Shown one piece after another: positions 1 through 12,120 of a DNA stretch of 64,000 nucleotides; the stretch's first letter is position 1, and each line of letters opens with the position of its first letter. The notes under the pieces were generated by a model. It saw only the letters and a list, made by a program, of their open reading frames with translations. It did no database searches and was not told the origin of the DNA. This DNA is from Nereocystis luetkeana (taxonomy: Eukaryota > Sar > Phaeophyceae > Laminariales > Laminariaceae). The translations under genes and the position numbers were made by a program. Location of the stretch: the NCBI GenBank assembly GCA_031213475.1, contig JARUPZ010000002.1, forward strand, positions 16,721,069-16,785,068, given 5' to 3'.

Positions 1-189
1 ATATTATCAGGCACCGCGTACCACCTACCAAGCCACCGGGGACGTACCGCATGCTATTAGTAGTGCTTGTCTTGCCACACGTGCCATACGGTGTGTTTCG
101 ATATTACACGTATTAATACGGTATACCAAACAGTCAGTCATGGGAGCGGGTGAGCGGGGGGAAGGGGGTGGTCGAGGGGGAGGGGCGGT

Positions 190-375
190 GTACTCATTAT
201 GATGCATGGCCGTATGACCATAGACCCTAAAATGCCGGGACGGAGCACGTCGGGTTTTCACCGACCAGGCAGGCATTGCTTGCTTGCACCGAGCGCGAAG
301 CGAAACGTGAGGTGTTGGGCGAGTCTCCTGAAGGCTGAGCGGCATCCTACTAAGAACCGCTTTTGAGGCGGGTTC
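190..375 (-). repeat. Repeat family C, copy 1
   Basis: This copy contains ATGCATGGCCGTATGACC, then ATGCCGGGACGGAGCA, then a stretch ending near GCATCCTACTAAG. The same order is found at 48,013-48,232, and in reverse at 38,630-38,840, 51,695-51,900 and 51,962-52,195. A G-rich tract precedes it at about 140-185, as in the other copies. Termini are approximate. Confidence 0.7.
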
Positions 376-522
376 TCTCTTGCATGTGGATGACATCGTC
401 AGTGGATTGATTTATTCTCCGGTGTGACCTCTTCAAGATAACACCAATGGATTTACCACGTACCTGCCTCGCGGGTGCCTCACCATGTACACACTACGCG
501 ATACGAGTATCCCCCTTGCGCG

Positions 523-628
523 GAGATTAACCCCTTTAGAACCGCAGTCCCGTTTGGGGACAAAACTACTTGAAATTTGACTGGTTTATCCCCAGAACGG
601 GACTGCGGTTCTAAAAGGGTTAATCTCC
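523..628. mobile_element. Palindromic MITE-like repeat, family B, copy 1
   Basis: The termini are inverted: GGAGATTAACCCCTTTAGAA on the left mirrors the right end. The interior is two arms of GAACCGCAGTCCCGTTTGGG around a short AT-rich centre. At least six other copies occur in the window. No transposase is encoded; it is read as a non-autonomous foldback element. Confidence 0.7.
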
Positions 629-1257
629 CCGCACAAAAAAGTGATCTCACTCGACCGCCAGCCGTGATGGCAGCCAAAAAGACAAAAACACAAAAAAAAA
701 AAAAAACAGTACCCAGGTTGTTTAGCTCACGCAGCGAGAGGCGTGTTCTACAGCGCCGTCGCCAACCGACGCCAACCCAACCTATACATACCCGGTACAT
801 AGTACAGGGAGAGGGGTGACGGGACGGGGGGGGTTATCTAGCAGCTTCCTCACTAGCCCTTCGAGAAAGAAAATTGCTGTGGAGACATTGGGTAAAATCG
901 AGACACTTTTCTTACTACCTGGCATGCGGCATACATGCGGCATGCAATTGCTTCCTCACAGCTTTTTTGGGGGGGGGGCTTTCTCGCGCTCCCGTTCTTT
1001 TTTGGAGGCTTTCTCGCCCTCCCGTAGTGTACAAGTAGCATGCCATTGTGCTTTGTATTTACTTCGTGTGTGTCTGTAGAGTACCAGGTACGTCGTGGGA
1101 CTGGTTTGTCGTCCTGGGGCCCCCACTGTATTTCCCTTTAAAAAAAAATCCTACCTATAGTACCCATCTACTGTACAGGCAGGCTCCTTGTGTGTTTCAA
1201 GTAGTGACTGCGGGGGAAAGCATGGCAGGGGATTTTTTTGGCAACGAGCTGATGTGA

Positions 1258-1420
1258 CATCGGCAGCGCAGCGACAACAGCAGCAACAGCGAAGCGTATC
1301 AGCAACAGCAGCAGCAGCAGCAGCCGCAGCAACAGCAACAACAACAACAACAGCCGCAACAAACAGCAAACGGCAGCAACACAGTAGCCGCAACATCAAC
1401 ATCAACATCAACATCAACAT

Positions 1421-1462
<42 letters not shown>

Positions 1463-1478
1463 CAACAACAACAATAGC
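1258..1478. repeat. CAG/CAA trinucleotide tract with an AACATC block
   Basis: Long imperfect CAG, CAA and GCA triplets surround five to six tandem copies of AACATC at about 1390-1425. All frames through it give homopolymer-like peptides (Gln, Ala, Thr, Leu), so no protein is called. Confidence 0.85.
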
Positions 1479-2421
1479 AGATGAGTAATGCTGAGACTTT
1501 CGGACGAAAAGTTAACCGTCGTGTCCGAACGCGTCAAAACAATGAAACCGAGGGTGCGACCTGTCGCGGAAGATTCAACCATCGTGTGCCCCATCGTACC
1601 GAATACTCACTGTCGAAGGCCCAACCATCTACGATGTATGACACTGCAGTGGCTACAGAATGTGTTTGTACTGACACACACTTCAAATGTAACGTCTAAA
1701 AACCATCGTGTCTTGATAATTTGATAGTGAGATGTATTGTCGAAGAGTAGACCGCAACGTATTGGTGGTGGTACTATTATACCCACAGCAGCAGGACGTC
1801 TCGTGGAAATCTATATTGACCCAAATCCCGACTGTCTGGGAAATTTCTCGGAATTTTCTCTGGATCTTACACGTAATGAGGGAAGCAGTGTGGTCTTTCA
1901 ACCATCTTAAAATCGAAATTGGGGCTTACTCTGTGCTTCGTTGTGGAAGACCTAACCATCACGCACCTACACATACACAGAACGATGTCACCCCGAGAGT
2001 TCGTGCGGAGAAAGAAAGCTCCAGACAACTCGTGCGTGTGTTGTCCGTGTTGGGGTACAGCAGAGACCTCATTGTGCGGAAGGTTTACGCTTCAACCATC
2101 GTCCTGCACGTTTACCCCCCGAAAAACACGCAAAAGACATGCATGCATGATCGACGTATCGTGCACGTAATTACAACCACCGTATTACATCAACCGTTTT
2201 AGAGCAAGCTGCAGTCCCTCTTTCGGGACGGACCACTCAAAATATAACCAGCGTGTCGCCAAAAGCGGGACTGCCCCCCCTCGGCTGGGACGATTTTTCC
2301 GAAAAACAAGCGTGGCGCACACAGCAAAACGAACACGACGGCTTTGGGGAAGACGTCGTCGGGGTCGTCAAGACAACTTTTCCACACACGCATCGCTCGG
2401 CGTTTGCACTTACCGTACTTA

Positions 2422-2521
2422 CTTGACCCTTTTAGGACCGCAGTCCCGTTCTGGGGACAACTCACTTAGATTTTGAGTGGTTTGTCCCCAAAACGGGACT
2501 GCGGTCCTAAAGAGGGTCAAG
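2422..2521. mobile_element. Palindromic MITE-like repeat, family B, copy 2
   Basis: A near-perfect hairpin runs from CTTGACCCTTTTAGGACCGC to its mirror ending GGGTCAAG. The arms carry GGACCGCAGTCCCGTT and the centre is TAGATTTTGAGTGG. It is one of the best conserved copies. Confidence 0.75.
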
Positions 2522-2870
2522 TTCCCCACGGCCGAGAAAACCGGCTCGTGAAATTCGTGCGAGAGAGGGGGTGTGACATCTTGCGAGCTGCATACATACA
2601 CACGAGTATATTGCGAAAGAACATTGCAGTTTGCGGGAGATTTACATCCATCATGCAACGCATTGTATGTTTTTATGTCCGCACACATATACCTGGTACA
2701 CAGAAGAACTCTTTTCTTTCTTGTTTTTGAGTAGAAAAAAAATACTGTATTTATAAGTATTCTGACTCGTCGATGTCCTAAACCATTTGTATGTAAGTAT
2801 TGGATTTTTTGGATGAGTCTCGCCCATACTTCGTTGCGTCGTTGGACAGTATTTTGTTGTGTGTGTGCTC

Positions 2871-2968
2871 GTAACCCTTTTAGGACCGCAGTCCCGTTTT
2901 GGGGACAAACTATTTAGAATTTGACTGGTTTGTACCCTAAAACGGGACTGCAGTTCTAAAAGAGTTAA
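2871..2968. mobile_element. Palindromic MITE-like repeat, family B, copy 3
   Basis: The left arm GTAACCCTTTTAGGACCGCA mirrors the right end, GCAGTTCTAAAAGAGTTAA. It lies 350 bp from copy 2 in the same arrangement. Confidence 0.75.
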
Positions 2969-3763
2969 TAGACCACTGGTCGGATACGTAGTTGTCCCAC
3001 CCAAACTTCTTTACGCTCGCCTCAACCCTGTCTCCCACACGCTGCGAAATCTTTCTCGAACTCGGGCGACAGAGGTGGCCGGCAGGCGTCCGCGTAGCGC
3101 TGGCCGCGTTTTTTCTTGTCCCCCTGGACCCGGCCACTAGAAGTGGCCGCCGATGTAGTACTTTGCTATTCCCTCCGTCTTCCAACCACCGATTTTCATC
3201 ATCTCGCCCACCGCCGGTCCATGAGTGTATGCTCTAACGTTTGGAGCTGCCCTGATTTACCGGGACCCCGACCTGCTTTTGCTCCTCGGACATAGATGTG
3301 AGATACGAATCTACCAAGGGAATCGCGCAGGGGTTGCCTACCCGGCGGGCAGGGTCCCACTCTTCCCCTTTGCCGTGTTCTTTCATGGCCATTTTTAAGC
3401 TTAGAGACAAACATTTTTCCGATTGACTCAGCCGCGTAGCGTCTTCCGCATGAGGACCCCGCCCGACACGCGTCGTCGCCCGCCCGCCCGGCCTACGCCT
3501 GGGCAAGACGTCGCATGCACCAGCTTGGTGCCTTTTCCCCTAGTGTCAAAGTAGTCGAGAAAATGGAAGACATCATCCGGCTTTGCTGTCTTCCAACCAC
3601 GGGATCCGTACCTCGACTCGCTCAGCCGTGAGATCGATAAAATTTCCTCGAAAACTCTCATCTTTCTTCGTGGAAGCTGCGTGGTGCGATACTTACATAC
3701 ACTTTGATCAAAGCGAGCTATTATACGGGGTGTATCACCTCATCAAGGATGCATAGGTCGGGA

Positions 3764-4010
3764 ACTACCCTGGGTGATAGATACTACCCTGGGTGGTATA
3801 TAGTACCCTGGATTATATATACTACCCTGGAACAGGTATACTACCCTGGATGATACAAACTACCCTGGGTGATACGTAGTACCCTGGATTATGAATACTC
3901 CCCTGGATTACGTATATTACCCTGGGTGATACATACTACCCTGGGTGATACATACTATGCTGGATTGGGTATACTACCCTGGGTGATAAATACTACCAGG
4001 GCCAACAACA
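3764..4010 (+). repeat. 19-bp minisatellite (ACTACCCTGGGTGATAC)
   Basis: About twelve imperfect tandem units of roughly 19 bp share TACTACCCTGGGTGATACA. The last unit ends at ACTACCAGGG. Units vary mainly in the last six bases. Confidence 0.85.
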
Positions 4011-4113
4011 CGACTCTTTCGTGGACTCAAACAGAACGCACGGCTTGCAAGACAGAAGAAATCTTTGAAGTATCCCGTTTAGAAGTTTATGTCTTCATGG
4101 GGGGAGTGGAAAA

Positions 4114-4205
4114 GGAGCGGGGGGGGGGGGGGGGGGGTGATATCGACGCTTCAAGTGTTTCTCACCCACGTGCGTGCGTGCGTGCGTGCGTGCGTGCGTG
4201 TGTGT
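4114..4205. repeat. Poly(G) run followed by (GTGC)n
   Basis: An uninterrupted G run at about 4120-4137 is followed by a tandem GTGC tract at 4171-4205 that decays into GTGTGT. Confidence 0.85.
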
Positions 4206-5128
4206 GGGCGGGAGTGGGTCGGGGTTTTTGCTTGCGACTAATCGCTTGCCAATGAAAGCGTACCTGGCACGCAAAAAGAGACCCATCCCAAGGGCCAAAC
4301 TTCCTGGTCGGCTTTCGGCGAGTGTCCTCTTGGCAACGACGACTCATGAATAGGATAGGTCTCCCGGGGGTGTCTGGCTGCTGATGGTTCACGACCGAGT
4401 GTGCGCGCCAAGAAGCACTTCCGATGGTGGGGACAAAGGCCCGGGCGTAGGCCCAACCCAGCCTCTAACTCGGGGACCCGAGACGGGCTAGAAACGCGCT
4501 TGCGCCGTGTTCGAGTTTTCATTTCTCATTCGATTTTAAGTGTTCAAAAATATTCCGAGCTGGTTCTTGCGGAACACGATTGGCGAGCTGCGGATCACCC
4601 TTTTCTCCCCGGACGCTACTGCTCTACGTACGAGAGAGTGAGGTCGAAAATCTGCGGAAAGAAACAATCCAACGCTGGAAGGTCTTATCCTAAAGCCGTT
4701 GCCAGGTGCACTGGATTTTTCTGGCACAAGGTCCAACACTCGCGTACCTGGTACTATAATGTACTATTGCTGCACATGGAAGGTACATATCATGCAATTG
4801 TATACCTGGTACGAGTATATGATATGATCCAGCAACGTGATGGACACGGAAAATTCACTGAAATTTCTCGGGAAAAACATTTCAAGCGGCATGTACTGCT
4901 GCAGATACTTTCGGCGGAAGATTCGACCACGTATCCTGTACGTGCCGATAACTGTCTCAGATTAAAACCAACGCTCATGAATGTGTTCACCTTGGCCGAA
5001 AAAATAACTCTATTTTCCATGTTGGTAAATTTAATGCGAGCGAGCGGTATGAAACTTCTTCGAAGAGATAGATACCTTTACAACGGCGGCTGACGTCCTC
5101 CTTCTACCTACCAGGGTACCAGGTAGCT

Positions 5129-5289
5129 ATTACGGGGGGACATAGTTAATAGGACCAACTATTGTTAGTAAAAATAGCGAAATATGTACGTTTTCATGTG
5201 TACCACAGGTCCTATTAACTATGGTCCCCCGCAATAAAACCATTTTTACTAACAATATTTGGTCCTGTTAACTATGGCCCCCCGTAATA
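5129..5289. mobile_element. MITE family A, composite copy 1
   Basis: One full 107-bp unit runs from TATTACGGGGGGACATAG to ATGGTCCCCCGCAATA. It is followed directly by an extra right half (ACTAACAATATTTGGTCCTG to CCCCCCGTAATAG). The extra half suggests unequal exchange or insertion of one copy into another. Confidence 0.8.
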
Positions 5290-5584
5290 GAAATAGCCGG
5301 TACCGGCTTTTACCTTTGCCATTGCTCGCTCCACAGCAGCGTCCCCCTCCTTGGCCCCCGGCGGAATAGAGTCCTTCGCGTCGTCCGCGCAGTCCATCGT
5401 GCAGCGTTGCAAGCGGTTCTGTCGAAACATCGCAACAAAAATACAACATCAACGAAACAAGGAATAAGGAAAAAGGGCCAGCGAGCCAGCAAACACATGA
5501 AACGAGTCAACACCCAATCAAACAAATCTATCGATCAATCAACCAATCAGCCAACCCGTCAGTCAATCAAATTGAACAGTCAAC

Positions 5585-5709
5585 TATTATCGGGGAAACC
5601 ATACCGGTAGTAAATAGGACCAAAAATTGTTAGTAAAAATAGGTAAATATGTACCAGGTAGGTTTTTGTGTCTACCTTAGGTCCTATTTACTATGATCCC
5701 TCGCAATAA
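5585..5709. mobile_element. MITE family A, copy 2 (carries a TACCAGGTA insert)
   Basis: This is a family A unit with a damaged left end (TATTATCGGGGAAACCATA). Before GGTTTTTGTGT it has extra bases forming GTACCAGGTA that sibling copies such as 38,400 and 11,260 lack. Confidence 0.75.
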
Positions 5710-6066
5710 CGAACCAATCAAGCAATATACGAACAAAAGCACTCCATTTCTATTCTTTTGAACAGAAACGGAATGAACAGTCCACCATCATCATCCCTCC
5801 CCTGCCCATGATCGATTTCGCAGCAAGCCAGCCATCGCCGATGGTGGACCCGTGCAGCACAGGACACGCGTACAACAGCAGATCACACCACCTCAATTAA
5901 GCCCAGAGGAAAGCCCTACCGCCAACGAATCGTACAGGCTGGGTTTCCTACTCGAGAAGGGAGGCGTTTTGCACCGTCAGGAGCAGCACGACGACGACTC
6001 CTGAAACTTCGTATTCTCCAGTCATTTTTTTTTGCTCAGCCTGACTTTCTTCCTTCATACTCGTGT

Positions 6067-6176
6067 TATTACGGGGGGCCATAGTTAACAGGACCAAATA
6101 TTGTTAGTAAAAATGGTTAAACATATAGGTTTTTAATGTGTACCATAGGTCCTGTTAACTATGGTCCCCCGTAATA
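6067..6176. mobile_element. MITE family A, copy 3
   Basis: A full unit runs from TATTACGGGGGGCCATAG to GGTCCCCCGTAATA. The inverted termini are about 30 bp, with the conserved centre TTGTTAGTAAAAATGG. The ends sit at TA dinucleotides. Confidence 0.85.
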
Positions 6177-6892
6177 GCGCTCGCTTTCTTTCAGCAAGGA
6201 TGTCCCCTACCCTTCTGCCGCACATATAGTAGCAGGTCTGGAAACAAGCGCCCCGTAAAAATCGCGGCTGTTCTTGCGTCCACCTCTGGCCAACCATGGA
6301 CCAACTCTGGTCCGAGCCGCCAGCACGGGAGAACAACACCAGAGTCAGGTCAATCACGGTGTGTACACAATAGGGAACACACGGGTTTTTCGGTGCATCG
6401 TGGGTTCCGATTGGTACGGCCGGTACACCGGTCCAGCACGTACCCTATCTACACGGGATACGTAGCCTCGATACTAGCATACCCAGACTTCTCCCGCTTT
6501 TGGAGATGCTGCTGCATGGTCCTGCTTGCGGACTTTCGCAGAGGGCCCGTTCGTTGCTGTCTCACCGTTCGCGAAAAAGAAGCAAATGTTCGTTGGAGCG
6601 AAGGTTGAAAGCTATCACGGGATGCAAAAAGAGGATCCCCGCCCAACGGAGCCTCGCGCCATGGGTGCACGACGACTACTACCCACAGAGAGCAACAATT
6701 GCATCACACGCACCCGTTGCAAAGGTCAAGCAGAAACCACTGCTGCCGCCCTTTTTCGCTCCGGGCGTGACAAGAACGTCAATTAACATCGACTATGCTA
6801 CTTTGGTTCACCTCGATATACTCCGCCGTATAATGCCAGCGCCAAATTTGTAACAGTATGAATCGTTACCAGGTACCAGGTCGCCCCGGTGG

Positions 6893-7168
6893 TTCAAGTG
6901 GTTAACCTCGAATTCTACTTGTTTGAGTCCTGGGTTCGAGCCCCAGGTGGGTCGGACTTTGACTTTATTTGCAAAAATAAAAAAGGATTCAATTGTTGAG
7001 AGCGCCTTGCAGCGTGGGTAGGCACAATTCGATGCGAGTCGACGAGGGAAGAAAACGCTGAAATATTCTCGCGATAAAAATAAAGGCACGTACCGTAGCG
7101 GGTAGGGGGGAGAAGAGCCTACTATGTGACCCCGGATCTGAGTTACGAGTTGGAAGGAGAGAGAGAAG
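6893..7168 (+). mobile_element. SINE-like repeat with a tRNA-like head
   Basis: Around 6935-6955 the sequence CTGGGTTCGAGCCCCAG forms a 5-bp T-arm-like stem with loop TTCGAGC, and GGTTCGAGCCC matches the B box of RNA polymerase III promoters. An A-box-like GTGGTTCAAGTGGTT lies about 45 bp upstream. The downstream body (GCGATAAAAATAAAGGCACG through GAAGAGCCTACT) recurs without the head at about 54,460-54,590. A functional tRNA is unlikely because no acceptor stem closes. Confidence 0.5.
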
Positions 7169-10114
7169 AAGATGTGCGAAGATAATGAATGGGATGAGAA
7201 CAAAAAAAAAAAAAAGGTATGTGACGACAACACCGCTACCATCACCACGTGCATCCTACTGGGATCTCCACGTCTCAAAAGCACGCATCACATATGGAAC
7301 AGCACAACAATCAGCATCAGGCTGGCAGGAAAAAAGGAAGGAAGGAAGGAAGGAAGGGACGAAGAAAGTAAAAAACACACGGCAAAGATAGCAGTGTGCA
7401 TCAAAAACCACCATCATCTCCGCCGCAGTTGGCACCCCCCCCCCCACACACACACACCTCTCACCTGCATGCCTCCCACCTCTTGTTGAACCACCTGATT
7501 TATCCCTTGAAGAGGCTGCTCACACCGCCTCATGCACGCATTCACCCCCTCGCTGGACATGGAGATGTTGTCGTTACATTTCGCCATGCATAAGTACGCA
7601 GCCTTCACGTGTTATGCCGGTCCGGCGCATCAGGAGAAAGAGGACAGGAAACGGGCAGGTTAGACTAAAAACCCCACTGTAAGACCTATGCCAATGGAAA
7701 CGCGAAGTTCAAAAAAATATATTCAAATATATTGCTTTAAAAAAAAAGAAGCCGATTTTTTTCTCGTACCGCCGCTGTGGGAAAAAAAAAGAGAAAACAA
7801 GTTTTATTTTTTTATTTTTTTCCCCCCAACGGCTGCAGGCGGCGCAATTTCTTTTTTCTGGTTGCAAATTGTCAAGACGGTGATCGACGCTCGATCTCGA
7901 CATAGACTCAGCCCACGGCCAACCCGCTCGGTATCTGGCAAGGCCAACGAATATAGAGGACGGCCTCGAAGATATCAGGTGGATCCATGGTCTAGGGGGC
8001 GAGAGCTTGCCGGCGGCGTCCTACGGTATCCTCTCAAACCTGAAAAAAAGTCTATTTTTTGCCATTCGAGACGCATGGAGAAGTTTTGTCTTCTGTTTTG
8101 TGCAAACCAGTGGCCAAATGTCTTTTTATCATACGCCTCGTCAGCTCCCGCCACATGACACCGGCCATGGTGTGAAGACGGTGACCCAAGGGTGGGTCGG
8201 AGGCCCCAACGAGCGCACTCCGTTCAGAATTCATGACGCAATCGTTGGTTTTGTTGATCGACGTCTGTCGAGGACTCGGAATCTCGCCGCTTCGAACCAA
8301 AGATCGGCCTGGGTTTTTCTCAAGCCGATGTTGGCCATGTTGGCCCAACATCGGCCTCAGATTTGCTTTTTTCGGTCTTTTCCAAAAGTGAGGATTTTTT
8401 TTTTTTTTTCATGTGGCTCATAGGGATCGTGTTCTGGATTTTTTTTGGCGGGTATCTTTGAAATTCAAACTTTTTATCGAAACTTCGCTGTCCCATTGGC
8501 ACAGGTCTAACCCATACATTTTACGACGCACTCAAAAAACAACAACACAAATCAAACTCCAAGCGATTTTGTCCCCCCCCCCCCCCCCCGCCCCGCTCTT
8601 TTTCTCTCTGGGCTCGAGGGCTCACCGCAGCTCAGAAGCTTTCGGTCGATGGGCTCATTCATGTCTCACCATTCATCCTCCATCTACTACCCCCTCGGGA
8701 GGTGAACAAACTCCCTGCTGCCGTCTGCACTTGCGCCTAGGGAGAAGCACCACTCTCGAAATCATGACTCGGATTTTGCGGCATATCTGCCGCATATTAG
8801 ACTGATACCTCTACGAATGGCGTCGTCGGCAGGACACCTTGTCTGAGGGGAAGGGCTGTACTTTTTTTTCTTTTTTTCTTTTTCAAGCTGCGTCGCATTT
8901 CGGGGGGCCAAACTGGACTGCTTGGAAGCAAAAGCTGGGTCACACGTCTCGGGAACAGCCTGCCGTATGGCTGGGATAACAGGAAGAAATAGGAGCGTGG
9001 GCCGGGCCGCTATTTGGAGTTCGTCTGCACACGCACGGAGGGATCGCACAGCAGTGCCCCGTGCACTGTTCTTACGATACGCACGAGCGAACCGAGCTTC
9101 TCATCTATGGGGGGCCTCCTCTCCAGCCTTGCGTGCCCGGACCTTGTGGTCCCCGGCCGACCACCGCGAACTCCCAAAAACGGACATGAAAAAAAAGGAA
9201 CAGTTCGCACACGAGGCTCCAAAATTAAAGGAATCGTAGTATATTATTTTCCGAAAGACAAGACACCACGCCCACTCCTCGAATTCTGCAACCTTAGATT
9301 TTGTCTTCCTCCTATATATACGGACCTGTATAACCGGCACTAATTAGGCCATGTAAATCCGTAGTACGCGTGACCGATTTATCACACACGGCTTGCAAAG
9401 ATGAGCTTCGACCAAATCCTCGATCTCACAGCAGTTGTTTCTTTTTTTCATTTTATAAATATATGTACAGTGATGATGATGATGATGATGATGATGATGT
9501 TCTCACATTAGCTTACTTCCCTGAAATCCTGGCTGTGGTCACAAAATAGGCTGTAAACAAAAATGCACCTCGACGGGAGAAAACGAACAAGTACGAAATA
9601 GTGCGCACGGCACGACAGTATCCCACCAGTCCGTGAGGGAAACGGCACTAACGAGCAGTGGTATACCATCCCGTATCACGTGCAACCAAATAACACCAGG
9701 AACATAGTCCATGGTATTTTGTGCGCACTCGAAAAAAAAAGAAAACGGAAAAGAAAAAAGACAAACACACGAAGAGGGGACAAAAAGGAGGAATAAGTGA
9801 AATAAATAAAAGGAAAAAAAGAAAAGAAATAAAAACGAAGCAAGCGTGCGCTCAAGGAGCATTCCGAGTAACGAGGACAAGGTTGCTGTTTGCTGGTACG
9901 ATCAGTCCTATGATACAGCCAGCCGATGGACCAAACACAAGGACGTCACATGAATACCAGACGGAAGGCAAGAAGACAAGAAGAGAATAGAGACAAGAGA
10001 GCCAACAACAACAAAAATATTATCGGCGTACCGCTTGCCTTGTGTTCGGCCTTTCTGCTTCTCACCAACCAACGCCCACAGTTTGCGACAGCAACAAAAA
10101 TATACCAGGTACAC

Positions 10115-10223
10115 TATTACGGGGGACCATAGTTAATAGGACCTATGGTACACATAAAAACCTACATATTTGACCATTTTTACCAACAATATATGGTCCT
10201 ATTAACTATGGCCCCCCGCAATA
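10115..10223. mobile_element. MITE family A, copy 4
   Basis: A full unit runs from TATTACGGGGGACCATAG to TATGGCCCCCCGCAATA. It is in reverse orientation relative to copy 3, judged by the direction of the centre (ACCAACAATATATGGTCC). Confidence 0.85.
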
Positions 10224-10283
10224 GCGCGAACCCCTACAATAGCGAGGGGCATAGAACACCAGGTAAATCCGGTACTCCGTATT

Positions 10284-10391
10284 ATTACGGGGGGCCATAG
10301 TTAACAGGACCAAATTTTGTCAGTAAAAATGGTTAAACATACTGGTTTTTATGTATACCATAGGTCCTGTTAACTATGGTCCCCCGTAATA
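10284..10391. mobile_element. MITE family A, copy 5
   Basis: A full unit with both termini intact. It lies 60 bp from copy 4, has internal CAGTAAAAATGGTTAAAC, and is followed by a poly(G) run at 10,414-10,431. Confidence 0.85.
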
Positions 10392-10624
10392 CTACCTCTT
10401 TGGGCCTTCAAGAGGGGGGGGGGGGGGGGGGAAATGTCGAAAAAAAGGGAGCGGACAATTACGGCAGGCCACACGAAAGAAACCCGGGTGGCTGGCTGAT
10501 GTATGTAAGTATTGAGGATGTACCCGCTCAAGCCCGAGGTTTATCTCTGAAACACGAGCAGCAGCACGACGCTACTCCTGCGGTTGACAACACCGGACAG
10601 ACGATCGACGATTCTCGCTTCATG

Positions 10625-10860
10625 ATCTAAACCTCTCGACGTAGAACTATCTGTTCCCGATCTCGTACGTACGTACGACCTACAGAAGAAGCGGGTTGCC
10701 GGGTGGGGCCAGCGTCATCGGCACGATCTACCTGCAGTGGCACAGGTTTGTTTCGTGGGTTGGATCTGTACTGCTCTGCAGATCCCGAACAAATTATTCT
10801 CACAGCGGCAGGCGAGGGAGCTAGACGATACATCTGCAGATAGATAGATCATGACCTGTC
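10625..10860 (-). repeat. Repeat family D, inverted copy
   Basis: Read on the reverse strand it has the family D order: CTGCCGCTGTGAGA, then GGATCTGCAGAGCAGTACAG, then ATCCAACCCACGAAACA. Plus-strand copies lie at about 20,300, 35,404, 41,040 and 59,893. Confidence 0.55.
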
Positions 10861-11259
10861 TGATCAGTCCGAGGTGTTGCACTATTAATACTCGTACTAT
10901 ACAGCGCGCTCCCACTCGATGGTGGATAGCAGTGTGGAGGATACTATGGAAGGGTACGCATACGCACACGAGACCCGCTGACGAGATCTACTACTTCTGT
11001 CGTCTGCGAAATCGGAGTGCATCGCTATTTACACCAATGCAGCACAGCACAGCAGCGGCAGGTTCGAGGTGCCGTCAGCGAAGACAAGTAGACGAAGGCC
11101 CTCGGCGAGCAGAGTCGACGGAGGGACGCAAGGGGTGCAACCAGCGAGCGCCCTGCTTTGCAGTACCCCATGCTCTCCGGACCGGAGGAAAGACTAAACA
11201 TCGAACGAAGGTTACGAGTATCTCCATGCGTAGAGGCTTCATTCGGGTTCTACTACTAC

Positions 11260-11368
11260 TATTACGGGGGGCCATAGTTAACAGGACCATATATTGTTAG
11301 TAAAAAAGGTTAAACATATAGGTTTTTATGTAAACCATAGGTCCTGTTAACTATGGTCCCCCGTAATA
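11260..11368. mobile_element. MITE family A, copy 6
   Basis: A full unit from TATTACGGGGGGCCATAG to GGTCCCCCGTAATA with the undisturbed centre AACATATAGGTTTTTATG. It is a useful reference for copies carrying the TACCAGGTA insert. Confidence 0.85.
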
Positions 11369-12005
11369 TAATAGCAGTACAGATGTAAAGATAGGAGCAT
11401 TTGCACGTACTGATATATATCAAGCACATACCAGACTCGGCTAACCTGGCTAGTCTTCACTTTACTCCACAAACCATAAGCAGCACCGCACTGCGAATGG
11501 CTGATGTACTACAGCAGGAATACTACGAGCTACGTGAACGCCAGCACACAACTGCGGTGGTGTTTATTGTTTGCGTGTTGTGGCTGTCATCGCTTTTACT
11601 TTTCCGGCCCATCTCGCGCGGTGTTTTTATCCGGCGAGCTTCTGTACAACCCATGGCCACAATAACCCGCCCTTCCCCTCCCCCCGGTATCCTATAGGGT
11701 ACATTCCCGTATCACACCGGGTGATAGTAAGACAACACACCCCCTCCGGGGGAAAGTGCAGACGCCGACAGATGCGTCCATGGAAAGTGCTCGACGAGAC
11801 CTTTCCAGCGGCACCCTTCTCGCTCGTACATGTGCGCCCCCCTTGCTTTGAAGAAGATCGGCTCACTCAGCCCAGGGGGTGTGTAATCCTAGCACCCGTG
11901 TGTTAAACCGTACCTGGTGCATGCTAGCGCCGGAAACAGGTGGTGAAAAGTTGCGCTGGCGTACCTATTTTTCGAGAATTGGGCTTGGCGAACCACGTGG
12001 TGGCC

Positions 12006-12120
12006 CGAGGCCAGCGACCCGTCCTACTCCCGCCGCCGTGAGGCCAACTAAGCGAAGAGGGAATGGCGGAGAGTCCCGGTAAAGAACCTTGAGAGATATG
12101 TCGGGAAAAGGCAGAGTTGA
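12006..12120 (+). pseudogene. Fragmentary duplicate of the MGNT-type exon and its splice donor
   Basis: Bases 12,006-12,120 closely match 16,815-16,935, including GACCCGTCCTACTCCCGCCG, the following CCGTGAGGCC, AGCGAAGAGG and a donor-like CCCGGTAAAG. The match continues into the presumed intron (GTCGGGAAAAGG). The upstream half of the exon and its ATG are absent. It is most simply a segmental duplicate of the 3' part of the exon, though a decayed paralogue is possible. Confidence 0.5.

Larger units (their letters stand above)
1..5128. other. Repeat-rich region without a recognisable gene
   Basis: No reading frame here shows a known domain, sustained codon bias or a credible exon chain. The open frames are short and mostly cross simple repeats. 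The stretch holds one copy of repeat family C, three of palindromic family B, a CAG/CAA tract, a 19-bp minisatellite and a poly(G)/(GTGC)n tract, each listed separately. A degenerate family B relative may lie near 2206-2275. Between about 1490 and 2200 the short phrase AACCATC recurs without a clear unit length. Confidence 0.6.
5290..10114. other. Intergenic region without a recognisable gene
   Basis: Two family A MITEs and a tRNA-like repeat are called separately. The rest contains A/T-rich runs, a GGAA tract at about 7322-7355 and a (GAT)n tract at about 9470-9498. Open frames of 100-156 codons exist but overlap on both strands, have no recognisable motif and contain homopolymers. Confidence 0.55.

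Noticed and set aside
3764-4010. CRISPR array
   Set aside because: The units abut without unique spacers and the genome is eukaryotic; it is a minisatellite. The same holds for 41,580-41,820.
4401-5093. 230-codon plus-strand open frame
   Set aside because: No recognisable domain, atypical composition and two TACCTGGTA repeats inside. It probably stays open by chance; no exon or start context supports it.
6893-6965. Functional tRNA gene
   Set aside because: T-arm and B box are good, but no acceptor stem or anticodon arm closes; better explained as a SINE head.
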